DNA of 41,226 nucleotides from contig JAMXLK010000026.1 of assembly GCA_024281075.1 (NCBI GenBank), positions 1 to 41,226 of the forward strand, written 5' to 3'. The notes beneath the pieces were generated by a model that saw nothing but the letters and a program-made list of their open reading frames with translations, ran no database searches and was not told the DNA's origin. The DNA comes from Vulcanimicrobiia bacterium (GTDB lineage Bacteria; Vulcanimicrobiota; Vulcanimicrobiia; Vulcanimicrobiales; Vulcanimicrobiaceae). Each line of letters starts with the position of its first letter. Positions within the stretch are counted from its first letter, which is position 1. The position numbers and the translations under genes are program-made. Positions 27,221-36,152 of this stretch are shown here, piece after piece.

Positions 27221-27716
27221 GCGCCGCATGCTCCAGCGAACCGGTAAAGCGTTCGACGAAACGGGCGTCGAGTTCGGGACCGACGCGTTGCTCGGCCTCG
27301 CTGCGCGCCAGTGCGAGCGCGCGGCCCAGCATTTCGTCGCGCAGACGGTGGCGCGCCGCCGCGAGCGCGCGGTCCAACTCGCGCTCCGCATCGGCCAACG
27401 CGCGTTTGCCGGCATCCTCGGCTTCATTGAGCAGCAGCTCGCGCTCGTGTTCGGCGCGTCCGCTCGCGCGCTGCACGATCAGCTGCGCGTCGTGCCGGGC
27501 GGTCTCGATCTCGGCATGCAATGCCTCCAGCGCGCCCTTGACCTCGTCGCGATGGCGCTCGGCGTCGGCGATTTGGCGGTTGCTGCGCTCTTGCGCGGCC
27601 ATGACGACCGGCATGATCCAACGGAACCACATGAAGATCAGCACCGCTATGAAGACGATCGACGAAATGATCTGGCTCCAGAGAGCGATCTCCAGATACT
27701 TATGTGCCTCGCTCAT
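27213..27716 (-). CDS. atpF: F1Fo ATP synthase b subunit
   Basis: A 167-residue peripheral-stalk protein: one N-terminal membrane helix (about 14-34, IISSIVFIAVLIFMWF) followed by a long charged coiled coil rich in Ala, Glu and Arg. It is the second of two tandem b-type genes, so the stalk is probably a b/b' heterodimer as in cyanobacteria and alphaproteobacteria. The ATG overlaps the preceding gene's stop as ATGA. Confidence 0.92.
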   Translation of the reverse strand: MSEAHKYLEIALWSQIISSIVFIAVLIFMWFRWIMPVVMAAQERSNRQIADAERHRDEVKGALEALHAEIETARHDAQLIVQRASGRAEHERELLLNEAEDAGKRALADAERELDRALAAARHRLRDEMLGRALALARSEAEQRVGPELDARFVERFTGSLEHAAHG

Positions 27717-28144
27717 GGCGCAGCCTCCGGAATGACGCGCTCGAGCATCAGATCGGCCAGCTTGCGCACCGCCTCGCTTTCGCCGGCGCGCGCCGCACCG
27801 AGTTGCGCCGCGGCGGTTCGCTGCGCTTCCTCGATGATGCCCTGCGCCTGCAGCGCGTAGCGGCTCGACGCCTCCGCAGCTTCGTTGGATGCAGCGGCCC
27901 GCGCCGCGGCAACGTTGTGTTCGGCCTTGCGCCGAGCGTCGGCGCGGATCGCCGCCGCCTCCTCGCGCAGATCGCGCGCTTGCTCTTGGTACCGATCGTA
28001 GTCCGAGACTAAGTCGTCGATGTACGCGCGCCGTTTTGCGATTGCGCGCCCGACGGGCCGCAGAAAGACGACGTTCAGCAACGCGAAGAAGATCGCGAAG
28101 TTGATCAGCTGAACGAAGAGCGTACCGTCGAGCGAGAGAAACAT
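27713..28144 (-). CDS. atpF': F1Fo ATP synthase b' subunit
   Basis: A 143-residue b-type subunit with the membrane helix at the very N-terminus (TLFVQLINFAIFFALLNVVF) followed by LRPVGRAIAKRRAYIDDLVS and a coiled coil. The Pro-Val/Ile-Gly turn after the helix is typical of b/b' proteins. It is shorter than the second copy and is taken as b'. It begins 7 bases after atpE. Confidence 0.9.
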   Translation of the reverse strand: MFLSLDGTLFVQLINFAIFFALLNVVFLRPVGRAIAKRRAYIDDLVSDYDRYQEQARDLREEAAAIRADARRKAEHNVAAARAAASNEAAEASSRYALQAQGIIEEAQRTAAAQLGAARAGESEAVRKLADLMLERVIPEAAP

Positions 28145-28151
28145 CGCGCTT

Positions 28152-28433
28152 TTAGTGGCCCGTCACCTTCGCCATGAGCGCGGCCAACGGCGCCAATCCA
28201 AAGATCATGTAAAACGCCAGACCGAGGCCGATGATGGGGAACGCTTCCAGCACGCCGACGCCCAGAAACATAAACGTCATGATATTCGGGCGCGCTTCGG
28301 GTTGACGGGCAATCGCCTCGACCGCTTTGCTCGCGACGATACCGTCGCCGATGGCCGAACCGAACGCTACGCCGGCGACGATGATGCCGAACGCCAGCAG
28401 GGTAAAAGCAGCTACTAACGCTTCAGGACTCAA
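28152..28433 (-). CDS. atpE: F1Fo ATP synthase c subunit (proteolipid)
   Basis: A 93-residue hairpin of two membrane helices joined by the polar loop ARQPEARPN. The ion-binding carboxylate is Glu63 in GVLEAFPIIG. The helix-1 position that is Gln in sodium-binding rings is Asp30 (GDG), and the residue after Glu63 is Ala rather than Ser/Thr, so the ring is more likely proton-coupled. The start is TTG 28433 with AGGAAAGG 8 bases upstream; the long frame upstream overlaps atpB and is not used. It lies 14 bases after atpB. Confidence 0.92.
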   Translation of the reverse strand: MSPEALVAAFTLLAFGIIVAGVAFGSAIGDGIVASKAVEAIARQPEARPNIMTFMFLGVGVLEAFPIIGLGLAFYMIFGLAPLAALMAKVTGH

Positions 28434-28447
28434 AGACGTAACCTTTC

Positions 28448-29167
28448 CTAATGACTTTCGCCGATCGCCAGCGAGAAGTAGACGATCGCCAGAAGGGTAA
28501 AAACGAATGCTTGGACGGTGCCGACAAAGAAGTTGAAAAACTGAATGAAGAACGGAACGACCGTCACTGCGAGCGACAGATCGAGTATGCCGATCCTTAT
28601 GTGCTCTTGGATGATCGATGCGACGATCAAGAAAAGCAACTCGCCGACGAAGATATTGAAGAACAAACGGGCCGCGAGGGTCAGCGGTCGTGAAACCTCT
28701 TCGATGATGTTGATCGGAAGCAGCCACGCAAAGGGCTGAACCAAATGCGCCGCGTGCGTCCTGGGGAACAAGAACCACGTCATCAGCCAGACGAGCAAAG
28801 CCAGTGGAACCGTAGTATTGAGATCCGCCGTCGGAGAGCCGCCGATTGGAAAGCCCAACGCCTTGAAGGGCAGCATTCCGAACTGGTTGAGCAAGAAAAT
28901 GAAGACGAACAGCGCGATGAAGAATGGCACGAACGGCTCGCCGCGCTTGCCGAGGGTGCTGCTCGCGAGATCGGCGACATAGTTGACGACGCCCTCGACC
29001 ACGACCTGGCGCTTCGATTGCATCGGCCGTCGATAGCTCGCACCGACCCACGCGAAAAATGCCAGCGAAAGCGCCATAACCAACCACGTCGTTACGATCG
29101 TGTCGGCATGCACGGAGCCCAGCACCGGCACGTGCCACAGAATGTGCTCGCCCAAGTTTTCTTGCAC
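28448..29167 (-). CDS. atpB: F1Fo ATP synthase a subunit
   Basis: A 239-residue membrane stator with about six helices. The essential arginine is Arg167 in SRPLTLAARLFFNIFVGELL. The usual GN after RLF is FN here. The last helices (FFIQFFNFFVGTVQAFVFTL) carry the Gln of the proton half-channel. The start is GTG 29167, with no strong ribosome site; it lies 15 bases after the atpI-like gene. Confidence 0.95.
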   Translation of the reverse strand: MQENLGEHILWHVPVLGSVHADTIVTTWLVMALSLAFFAWVGASYRRPMQSKRQVVVEGVVNYVADLASSTLGKRGEPFVPFFIALFVFIFLLNQFGMLPFKALGFPIGGSPTADLNTTVPLALLVWLMTWFLFPRTHAAHLVQPFAWLLPINIIEEVSRPLTLAARLFFNIFVGELLFLIVASIIQEHIRIGILDLSLAVTVVPFFIQFFNFFVGTVQAFVFTLLAIVYFSLAIGESH

Positions 29168-29182
29168 GAAGGTGTTCTCGTT

Positions 29183-29599
29183 CTACTTTCGCTCGAATGC
29201 GCGTACCGCGCCAACCGCAAACAACGCTAACGGGAGGAAAAAACCGGCGAAGTACCACGCCATTGACCACCAGGGCCCGTGCACGGCGAACGCCACCGGG
29301 ACTATACCGAAGACGCCGATTCGCAGGAAACTACTTAAGACGAAGAGCCCTACGCTCCGGTTCTTCAAGAGCCGCTCGCCGCTGCCGCCGGTTAACTGGG
29401 CATTGAGCACCCCGCACAGCCCGCCGGTTGCTAGTGCCAATGCCGGGAAAGGAAGCCAGCGGACCACCAACAGCGCCACAACGGCGATGCTGACCAGCGA
29501 CCGGATCGAGACTACCCGTTTGAGTGCAAAGTAAGCAGCGAGATCGGCCGCCGCGTCGGCGTCGCTGTAGCTACGCCCGCTGCGCTGTTCCTCCTGCAT
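29183..29599 (-). CDS. atpI: AtpI-like membrane protein
   Basis: A 138-residue protein with about four membrane segments (from residue 33 on) after a hydrophilic N-terminus. Sequence similarity to a particular family is not obvious; the assignment rests on size, topology and position directly before atpB, where ATP synthase subunit I genes assist c-ring assembly. ATG 29599 lies 4 bases after atpZ. Confidence 0.7.
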   Translation of the reverse strand: MQEEQRSGRSYSDADAAADLAAYFALKRVVSIRSLVSIAVVALLVVRWLPFPALALATGGLCGVLNAQLTGGSGERLLKNRSVGLFVLSSFLRIGVFGIVPVAFAVHGPWWSMAWYFAGFFLPLALFAVGAVRAFERK

Positions 29600-29603
29600 A
29601 AGA

Positions 29604-29789
29604 CTACATCGATCGCAGCATCAGCCGGTAGGCCGAGTAGCCGCCAAGCGCGAGGCCCAGAAAGAGGCCGGCGGCCACGAAGACCGGCGCCCGGAACCGC
29701 TCCCCGAGCCATACTCCCGCGAAGAGTCCCGCGAGCGCCGTCACCGCGAACGTACCGCCGGCGGCCAAGACGGGCGTGACCGCTTTCAC
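29604..29789 (-). CDS. atpZ: AtpZ-like two-helix protein at the head of the atp genes
   Basis: A 61-residue protein with two membrane helices. The second contains FVAAGLFLGLALGGYSAYRL, the Gly-rich pattern of AtpZ/'ATPase gene 1' proteins that precede atpI and are proposed to aid ATP synthase assembly or magnesium uptake. The start is GTG 29789, overlapping the wecB stop as GTGA. Confidence 0.72.
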   Translation of the reverse strand: MKAVTPVLAAGGTFAVTALAGLFAGVWLGERFRAPVFVAAGLFLGLALGGYSAYRLMLRSM

Positions 29790-30931
29790 GCCGCGAAGGG
29801 CTCAGGGTAGGCGGCGCCGCGGAGCCGTGCCAGCAGCCACTCCGCGATGCGCGCGCCGGCGTGGCCGTCGCCGTACGGATTGACTGCTTGCGCCATCGCG
29901 GCGTAGGCGGCCGGGTCGGTTAGCAATCGTTGCGCGGCCGTAACGATACGCTCGCGGCGATGTCCGACCAACTCCAGGGTCCCGGCGGCGAGGCCCTCCG
30001 GACGCTCGGTCTCGTCGCGCATCACGAGGACCGGCTTACCGAGGCACGGCGCTTCTTCTTGAAGTCCGCCCGAGTCGGTCAAAACGAACGTGCAGGCTTT
30101 GACCGCGGCGACCATTTCGGCGTAGTCGATCGGATCGACGAGGATCACGCCGGGAACGCCGTCGAGGACGTCGTGGGCAACCGGTGCGACGCGCGGTGAA
30201 GGATGGACCGGCCAGTAGAGCTGCGCCCCGCCGCCGAGTTGAGCGATGTCGCGGAGTGCCGCAGCGATTTCGCCCATGTACGGATGATTTTCGCGCCGGT
30301 GTGCCGTGATGACGACGACCGGCCGGCTCGGATCGATCTCGTTCCAGCGCGGCGGCGCCGCCAGATCCTTGCGCGCCGCGGTCTCCAAAAAGGCATCGAT
30401 CACCGTGTTGCCGGTCACGACGATGTCGGCGTCAGCGGTGCTCTCCTGCAGCAAATGTTCGCGAGCGAGCGGCGTCGGGGCGAAGTGATACGATGCGATG
30501 GCGCCGGTGATACGCCGGTTCATCTCTTCCGGATAGGGCAGCCAGCGGTTTCGGGTTCGCAATCCCGCTTCGACGTGCCCCACCGGAACGCGCTGATAAA
30601 ACGCCGCCAGCGCGGCGGCACTGCTCGTGGTCGTGTCGCCATGAACCAACACGACGTCGGGCCGCGCTTCGCCCAACACCGGCTCCATGCCGGCGAGCAC
30701 GCGCGTCGTCACCTCCGTAAGCGTCTGATCTTCGGTCATGACGTTGAGATCGTAATCCGGCGTGATGCCGAAGAGTGCGAGCAGATCGTCGAGCATCTTG
30801 CGGTGCTGCGCGGTGACGCAGACGAGATCGTCGATTTCCGGGTGTTGGCGCAACGAGTGGACGACGGGCGCCATCTTAATCGTGTCCGGTCGCGTCCCGA
30901 AGACACTCAGGACGCGCAAACGCTGGTTCAT
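29786..30931 (-). CDS. wecB: UDP-N-acetylglucosamine 2-epimerase (non-hydrolysing)
   Basis: A 381-residue GT-B-fold enzyme that interconverts UDP-GlcNAc and UDP-ManNAc for surface polymers. Diagnostic segments are GTRPDTIKMAPV, HGDTTTSSAAALAAFY, GHVEAGLRT, PEEMNRR, TAHRREN and DSGGLQEEAP. It follows the WecA-like gene by 9 bases; together they supply the first steps of a lipid-linked glycan. In Firmicutes the same gene (mnaA) also stands before the atp operon. ATG 30931. Confidence 0.96.
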   Translation of the reverse strand: MNQRLRVLSVFGTRPDTIKMAPVVHSLRQHPEIDDLVCVTAQHRKMLDDLLALFGITPDYDLNVMTEDQTLTEVTTRVLAGMEPVLGEARPDVVLVHGDTTTSSAAALAAFYQRVPVGHVEAGLRTRNRWLPYPEEMNRRITGAIASYHFAPTPLAREHLLQESTADADIVVTGNTVIDAFLETAARKDLAAPPRWNEIDPSRPVVVITAHRRENHPYMGEIAAALRDIAQLGGGAQLYWPVHPSPRVAPVAHDVLDGVPGVILVDPIDYAEMVAAVKACTFVLTDSGGLQEEAPCLGKPVLVMRDETERPEGLAAGTLELVGHRRERIVTAAQRLLTDPAAYAAMAQAVNPYGDGHAGARIAEWLLARLRGAAYPEPFAA

Positions 30932-30940
30932 CGGGTCGCG

Positions 30941-31987
30941 TTACGTAACGTGACGGAAGACGTGCGTGAACTCCCCTGAGAAGGCGAGGGCGACCGCGCC
31001 GAGCACGAAGCAGACCGCATACAGCAGTAGAACGGCTTGCCGGACGTTGAGACCGAAGCGAAAGATCAGCTGATGGTGGAAGTGTCCTCGGTCTGCTTCG
31101 GTGATGCGCTTGCCGCTGCGGGCGCGTCGAACGATCGCGACGGCGGTGTCGAGCACCGGCAGCGCCAGTACCAGCAGCGGCACCACGATGCTGATAGCAA
31201 TCGCCGTTTTACTCGCACCGATAATCGACACCGTCGCGAAGACGTAGCCGATGAAGAGCGATCCGGCATCGCCGAGAATGATTCGGGCCGGGTTGAAGTT
31301 ATACGGTAGGAAACCGAGCGCCGAGCCGGCGAGCGCGACGACGACCAACGCCACGACGGGATTGGCGTGCAAGACGGAAATGACGAACAAGAAGAGGCTC
31401 GATATCGCCGCGACGCCGGTGAGCAGGCCGTCGAGGCCGTCGAGAAAGTTGATCGCGTTCATCATTCCGACGTACCAAAGCAGCGTGAGCGGCACGCCCA
31501 GCCAGAGCGGAAAGTCAATCCAGTTCGTTCCCGGATTGCGATCGAACGGATTATTCATGCCGGGAATGACGAATCCGTACAGCATCGAGATCGACGCGAC
31601 GACGATCTGCGCGAGCAGCTTGTTGCGGGGACGCATCTGCATGACGTCGTCCCAAATGCCGACGCCGAGGATGAGCAAGCTGCCGAACAGCAGTCCCACG
31701 AGGCGGTGAATCGCGTCGAACTGTTCCGCCGGAAGCAGGCCGAAGGGCGAGCCGAGCGCGACGCCGAGCATCGCGAAGAGCGCAAACGCAAAGCCGAAGA
31801 ATACGGCGATGCCGCCGACGCGCGGCTTGGGAAGGTCGTGCATGCGGCGGTCGTGCCCGTCGTTGTCGACGATCCGCAAGCGCAGCGCCAGCTGAACGAT
31901 CAGCGGCGTGCCCAAGGCGCTTACGATGCCGGCAAGTACGAACGCCGCTGCGTAGATCACGCCGGGGCTTACGTGATACGCGCTCAT
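30941..31987 (-). CDS. wecA: Undecaprenyl-phosphate GlcNAc-1-phosphate transferase (WecA/TagO group)
   Basis: A 348-residue integral membrane enzyme with about 10-11 helices. It joins a sugar-1-phosphate to undecaprenyl phosphate, starting O-antigen or teichoic-type polymers. Motifs visible are HDLPKPRVGGIAVF, WDDVMQMRPRNKLLAQ (catalytic DD), NFLDGLDGL, FNPARIILGDAGSLFIGY and the His-rich DRGHFHHQL that separates WecA/TagO from MraY. The ATG overlaps the deaminase stop as ATGA. Confidence 0.93.
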   Translation of the reverse strand: MSAYHVSPGVIYAAAFVLAGIVSALGTPLIVQLALRLRIVDNDGHDRRMHDLPKPRVGGIAVFFGFAFALFAMLGVALGSPFGLLPAEQFDAIHRLVGLLFGSLLILGVGIWDDVMQMRPRNKLLAQIVVASISMLYGFVIPGMNNPFDRNPGTNWIDFPLWLGVPLTLLWYVGMMNAINFLDGLDGLLTGVAAISSLFLFVISVLHANPVVALVVVALAGSALGFLPYNFNPARIILGDAGSLFIGYVFATVSIIGASKTAIAISIVVPLLVLALPVLDTAVAIVRRARSGKRITEADRGHFHHQLIFRFGLNVRQAVLLLYAVCFVLGAVALAFSGEFTHVFRHVT

Positions 31988-32421
31988 CCGCGAGCGCCTT
32001 CCAAGGTGGCGTACTGAACGAGCGCAACGCCGGCTTCCGCGAGCAGTTGGCTCGCGACCGGATCCGGATACGCTTCGTCGTAGACGATCTTGATCACGCC
32101 GGCGCTAATGAGCAGCTTCGAGCAGTTCACGCAGGGCTGGTGCGTGCAGTACGCGGTCGCGTGCTGCAGGCTGACGCCGTGGAGCGCGCCTTGAACCACC
32201 GCGTTGGCCTCGGCATGGGTCGCACGCAAGCAATGTTCGTTGACGAGCGTGCAGCCTACCTCGGTGCAATGCGCGACGCCCCGCGGCGCGCCGTTGTAGC
32301 CCGTCGTTAGGATACGATGCTCGCGGGCGAGCACGCATCCGACCGAAGCACGCGGGCACGTCGCCCGAGTCCCGACGGTGTGCGCAATCTGCATGAAATA
32401 TTCGTCCCACCCGGGGCGCAT
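31984..32421 (-). CDS. comEB: dCMP deaminase / ComEB-type zinc cytidine deaminase
   Basis: A 145-residue zinc enzyme converting dCMP to dUMP for thymidylate synthesis. Zinc and catalytic residues are His69-Ala-Glu71 (THAEAN) and Cys97/Cys100 (PCVNC). A second Cys/His cluster (HCTEVGCTLVNEHC) matches the extra structural zinc site of dCMP deaminases. I prefer ATG 32421, where the family start (WDEYFMQIA) begins three residues later. TTG 32430 in the same frame is possible: CATACT five bases before it could give a leaderless message. It heads the long minus-strand block. Confidence 0.93.
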   Translation of the reverse strand: MRPGWDEYFMQIAHTVGTRATCPRASVGCVLAREHRILTTGYNGAPRGVAHCTEVGCTLVNEHCLRATHAEANAVVQGALHGVSLQHATAYCTHQPCVNCSKLLISAGVIKIVYDEAYPDPVASQLLAEAGVALVQYATLEGARG

Positions 32422-32514
32422 GGCGTTCAAGCTTTAGTATGCATGGGCCGTTGCCCTCTGCGACGCCGCGATTGAAAGCAAGGTGGAAGTCGCATCATCC
32501 CGAACCGCCGCGCC

Positions 32515-33612
32515 GTGACCGAGGCGCGCTCAACGTTCCGCTTGCTAATTCTCTCGCTTCTCGGCGTTGGGACGTTCGCCGGCTGTTCGGCGCAAAGCGA
32601 ACGACTCAACGACGCACAGACCGCGCGAATACGTTCCGTCGTTCGCCACGAGATGATTCGCCAGCAAATTCCCGGAATTGCCTTCGCGGTCGCTCGCCAC
32701 GGTGTGGTAATTTACGCAGCGGCGTTCGGCCGGCGCGGCGACCACCTGCCGGTCAATCCGGAGACTGTCTTTCCTATCGGATCGATCACGAAGCAATTTA
32801 CGGCAGCGTGCGTGATGTTGTTGGTCGAGGCCGGACGCATACGACTGGACTCTCGAATCGGACGCTATCTGGCAAACGTACCGCACGGCGACAAAATCAG
32901 CGTCAGGGAATTATTGGATCAGACCAGCGGTCTGCCCGACTACAGCGCGCAAGCGGCCATGCAGCACGAAATCGGCCCGGACAAACTCGGCACGGTGTCG
33001 CCGCAAGCGCTTCTCAAACTAATCGAGGGAAAGCCGCTACAGTTTGAGCCGGGGAGCCGATTTGCGTACAGCAACACGAACTATCTCCTGGCGGGAATGA
33101 TCGTGGGAGCCGTAAGCGGCGAATCGTATCCGGCATTTATAGCGCAACGCATATTTCGTCCGCTAGGGCTGATTCACACTCAGTACCTTTTAACGTCCGT
33201 TCCAGTCGGTTCAGACGTCGCCAACGGATACAAGCTCAAGAACGGGCGCCTCGTGCAACTGCCGCGTTTCACCATGTCCTGGGCGCGCGGAGCCGGAGCG
33301 CTTGCGAGCACGGTCGGCGACCTTGCCGCATGGGATGCGGCGTTTTTTAGCGGCAAGATCGTTCGGTCGGATCTGGTGCATACGGCGGTCACCCCGCCGC
33401 ACGTGCGTGGCGAGGCCGACTATGCCTTCGGATGGGTCGTGGAGCGCATTTCCGGCCACCGCATGATTTGGCACAATGGCGGCATTCCCGGAGCTCACGC
33501 GATGAATGCGGTCTTCCCCGACGACGATCTGGAAATCGTCGTGCTCGATAACCGCTTGGAGACCGACCCGGAAGACATCGCTCGACAAATCTTCAAGGCA
33601 CTGCCGGAATAG
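32515..33612 (+). CDS. Serine beta-lactamase-like lipoprotein (class C / DD-peptidase fold)
   Basis: A 365-residue penicillin-recognising-type serine hydrolase. The N-terminus is a lipoprotein signal with lipobox FAGC (Cys24). The catalytic motifs are Ser90-x-x-Lys93 (GSITKQFT), Tyr185-Ser-Asn187 (YSNTNY) and HNGG in place of KTG. The HxG variant is more common in esterases and DD-peptidase-like members than in true cephalosporinases, so antibiotic hydrolysis is not assured. The start is GTG 32515; a TTGAAA box at 32472 may be part of its promoter. It is the only plus-strand gene between rpiB/glyA and the wec-atp block, and its base use looks a little less GC-rich. It is convergent with glyA. 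Confidence 0.88.
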   Translation: MTEARSTFRLLILSLLGVGTFAGCSAQSERLNDAQTARIRSVVRHEMIRQQIPGIAFAVARHGVVIYAAAFGRRGDHLPVNPETVFPIGSITKQFTAACVMLLVEAGRIRLDSRIGRYLANVPHGDKISVRELLDQTSGLPDYSAQAAMQHEIGPDKLGTVSPQALLKLIEGKPLQFEPGSRFAYSNTNYLLAGMIVGAVSGESYPAFIAQRIFRPLGLIHTQYLLTSVPVGSDVANGYKLKNGRLVQLPRFTMSWARGAGALASTVGDLAAWDAAFFSGKIVRSDLVHTAVTPPHVRGEADYAFGWVVERISGHRMIWHNGGIPGAHAMNAVFPDDDLEIVVLDNRLETDPEDIARQIFKALPE

Positions 33613-33631
33613 CGGCCGTTTTCGATCTCGG

Positions 33632-34879
33632 CTACGGCACGTCGAAGCGCGACGTCAGCTCGTGCACGCGGCCGCGAAGGCTTTCGATTTGCGCGCGGCT
33701 TTCGATATCGGAAAGGCCGTCGACCATGATGCGAGCGACTTCGGCGCACTCCGCGGCACCGAATCCGCGCGTCGTAATCGCGGGCGTGCCGATGCGAATG
33801 CCGCTTGCCACGAACGGCTTTTGCGTGTCGAATGGAATCGCATTCTTGTTGACGGTGATCCCGATCTCGTCGAGATAGGCCTCCACGGCTTTGCCGGTGA
33901 GCCCCTTCACCGACACGTCGACGAGCATCAGGTGCGTGTCCGTGCCGCCTGCAACCAGCCGCAGACCGGCACGCGTAAACTCGTCGGCCATCACTCGCGC
34001 GTTCTCAATCACCCGCCGCTGATATGATTCGAACTCCGGCTGGAGCGCCTCCTGAAACGCGACCGCCTTCGCAGCAATGGTGTGCATGAGCGGGCCGCCT
34101 TGGATGCCGGGAAAGACGCTCTTGTCGAGGGCTTGCGCCCAGCGCTGCGTGCAGAGGACGAAGCCGCCTCGCGGGCCGCGCAGCGTTTTGTGCGTCGTCG
34201 ACGATACGAAATCCGAGATCGGCACGGGCGACGGATGAAGTTTGGCCGCGACGAGCCCGGCTATGTGCGCGAAGTCAACGAGAAGCGCCGCGCCGATCTC
34301 GTCGGCGATTTCGCGGAACGGCGCATACTCCATGACGCGGGGATAGGCGCTCGCGCCGGCGACGATCAGCTTGGGCTTGTGCTCGCGCGCGAGCGCGCGG
34401 ACTTCATCGAAGTCGATCAGCTCCGTATCGCGCTTCACGCCGTATGCGAGTGCGTTGTACAGTTTGCCCGAAAAACTGACTTTCGTGCCGTGCGTCAGAT
34501 GACCGCCGTGCGCCAGCGACATGCCGAGCACGGTATCGCCGGGCTGCAGCAGCGCCATGAAGACGGCCATGTTGGCCTGCGCACCGGAGTGCGGCTGGAC
34601 GTTGGCGTGCTCGGCGCCGAAGAGCTCTTTGAGCCGGTCGAGCGCGAGATTTTCGGCGACGTCGACCCACTCGCATCCGCCGTAATACCGTTTTCCGGGA
34701 TATCCTTCGGCGTACTTGTTGGTCATGACGCACGCCATCGCTTCGCGGACCGCGCGGCTCGCGTAGTTTTCGGAGGCAATCAGCTCGAGGTTATCGCGTT
34801 GCCGGCGCTCTTCACCGGCGATCGCGGCAAAAATTTGCGGATCCTGAGCTTCGACCGAGCTGGGAGTAAGAATGTCCAC
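33632..34879 (-). CDS. glyA: Serine hydroxymethyltransferase
   Basis: A 415-residue PLP enzyme making glycine and methylene-tetrahydrofolate from serine. Family segments are [50 protein letters not shown], and the PLP lysine (around residue 230) in [14 protein letters not shown]. The start is GTG 34879; the long frame upstream overlaps rpiB and is Ser/Arg-rich. It follows rpiB by 13 bases, as in many Firmicutes, and its methylene-THF could feed the dTMP route served by the deaminase. Confidence 0.96.
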   Translation of the reverse strand: MDILTPSSVEAQDPQIFAAIAGEERRQRDNLELIASENYASRAVREAMACVMTNKYAEGYPGKRYYGGCEWVDVAENLALDRLKELFGAEHANVQPHSGAQANMAVFMALLQPGDTVLGMSLAHGGHLTHGTKVSFSGKLYNALAYGVKRDTELIDFDEVRALAREHKPKLIVAGASAYPRVMEYAPFREIADEIGAALLVDFAHIAGLVAAKLHPSPVPISDFVSSTTHKTLRGPRGGFVLCTQRWAQALDKSVFPGIQGGPLMHTIAAKAVAFQEALQPEFESYQRRVIENARVMADEFTRAGLRLVAGGTDTHLMLVDVSVKGLTGKAVEAYLDEIGITVNKNAIPFDTQKPFVASGIRIGTPAITTRGFGAAECAEVARIMVDGLSDIESRAQIESLRGRVHELTSRFDVP

Positions 34880-34892
34880 GGCGCTCTCTTTT

Positions 34893-35414
34893 CTACGAGG
34901 CGGAGAATAGCTCTTTGGGAGTCTGCGCGCCGGTGACTTCACCGCGCTCGAGATCCTTGATGGTGCGCGCGCGCTGCGCGTCGCCGAACTCGAAGAGCTG
35001 CTCGACCCGATACGCGTGACGCCCCCCGTCAAAGGGCGTCGTCAGATACACCTCGAGCATGCGCTCGATCATCTCCCAGCCCGTGAGGCGCTCGGAAAAC
35101 GCTATGACGTTGGCGTCGTTGTGACGCCGCGCGAGCTCGACGGAGTACGGTTCGGCCACCGGTGCGCATCGCACGCCGGGCACTTTGTTAGCGGCGATCG
35201 CAATGCCCAAGCTCGAGCCGCAGACGACGATACCGCGGTCGGCTTGCCCCGTCGCAACCGCTTCGCCGACCGCGAAACCGTACTGCGGGTAATCGACCGG
35301 CGTCGCGTCATGCGTGCCGAAGTCGAGGACGTCGTGTCCGCGGTCGCGCAACGATTGCGCGATCCGATCTTTGTACTCGAAACCGGCATGATCTGCACCC
35401 AGGGCTATTCTCAT
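34893..35414 (-). CDS. rpiB: Ribose 5-phosphate isomerase B
   Basis: A 173-residue RpiB/LacAB-type isomerase linking ribose 5-phosphate and ribulose 5-phosphate. It starts with the canonical [14 protein letters not shown]. The catalytic Cys65 lies in [22 protein letters not shown]; the usual CG(T/S)GxG loop has Ser68 instead of the second Gly. The protein has a C-terminal extension of about 25 residues beyond the usual ~148. GGAGG lies 12 bases before ATG 35414, rather far. It is divergent from the TIM-barrel-like gene, with only 24 bases between the starts. Confidence 0.92.
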   Translation of the reverse strand: MRIALGADHAGFEYKDRIAQSLRDRGHDVLDFGTHDATPVDYPQYGFAVGEAVATGQADRGIVVCGSSLGIAIAANKVPGVRCAPVAEPYSVELARRHNDANVIAFSERLTGWEMIERMLEVYLTTPFDGGRHAYRVEQLFEFGDAQRARTIKDLERGEVTGAQTPKELFSAS

Positions 35415-35438
35415 CGTTTCATCGAACCTCCGACGCCG

Positions 35439-36152
35439 ATGAAGCTTGCTTGCAGCAGCGGTTCGCTTCACCGCGACATCGAGCGCGGCGAATTGACACA
35501 GCTCGAGTTTCTAGACCTTTGCGCGCACGAGCTCGCTTGCGACGGCGTCGTTTTGGACGTGCGCCACTTTCCGCGGACCGACGACGACTACCTCGCCCAG
35601 GTGAAGAAGATGGCGACCGACCGGGGGCTTACGATTGCCGCGCTTTCCGACGCATCGTTCTTTTCCGCCGGATCGGACGCGATGGAGCGGGTGCTGGCGC
35701 AAGCCATAGCGTTGGGTACGCCGCTCGTCGCGGCACCATTGGCGCGTGAAGTCGAGTGCTCGTGGAGCGACCAGCTCGAGCGGCTCGGTATTGCCACGTC
35801 GCGCGCGAAAACGTGCAACGTAACGCTCGCGCTGCGGAACGCCGCGCAAACGTTTGCAGCGACGACGCACGACTGCAAGCGCGTCGCCAAAGAGACCGAT
35901 TCGGCGTGGCTGCGTTTCGGGCCGGAGCCGGCGCGCTTCGATGCCGCGAGCGATCCCCGCGCGTTGGCGGGCAGCACCGTTTTGCTGTGGAGCGATGCGG
36001 CCGCTCCGCAGCGCGACATCGCCGCGACGATCGACGCGTTCGCGGAGTTCCGAGGGCATCTGGCACTCGACGCGACGGACGGCACCGTTACGGTGCCAGA
36101 GCTTGCCGCCGCGATTGCAGCGTGGCGAACGGCGATGCTCGACCACAGATAG
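35439..36152 (+). CDS. Sugar-phosphate isomerase/AP endonuclease 2-like TIM-barrel protein
   Basis: A 237-residue protein with the strand-helix rhythm of the xylose-isomerase-like TIM-barrel superfamily: KLACSSGSLHRDIERGELTQ, CDGVVLDVRHFP, LTIAALSDASFF, ALGTPLVAAPL and GHLALDATDGTV. It is shorter than the usual 260-290 residues, and the Glu/His/Asp metal ligands of the family are not evident, so it may be an inactive or divergent member. ATG 35439 is the likely start; an in-frame ATG at 35388 would overlap rpiB. I do not know its substrate. Confidence 0.6.
   Translation: MKLACSSGSLHRDIERGELTQLEFLDLCAHELACDGVVLDVRHFPRTDDDYLAQVKKMATDRGLTIAALSDASFFSAGSDAMERVLAQAIALGTPLVAAPLAREVECSWSDQLERLGIATSRAKTCNVTLALRNAAQTFAATTHDCKRVAKETDSAWLRFGPEPARFDAASDPRALAGSTVLLWSDAAAPQRDIAATIDAFAEFRGHLALDATDGTVTVPELAAAIAAWRTAMLDHR

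Noticed and set aside
32472-32500. Promoter for the beta-lactamase-like gene (TTGAAA at 32472)
   Set aside because: The -35-like box is good, but the sequence 17 bases further on (TCATCC) is a poor -10, so it is mentioned only in the gene entry.
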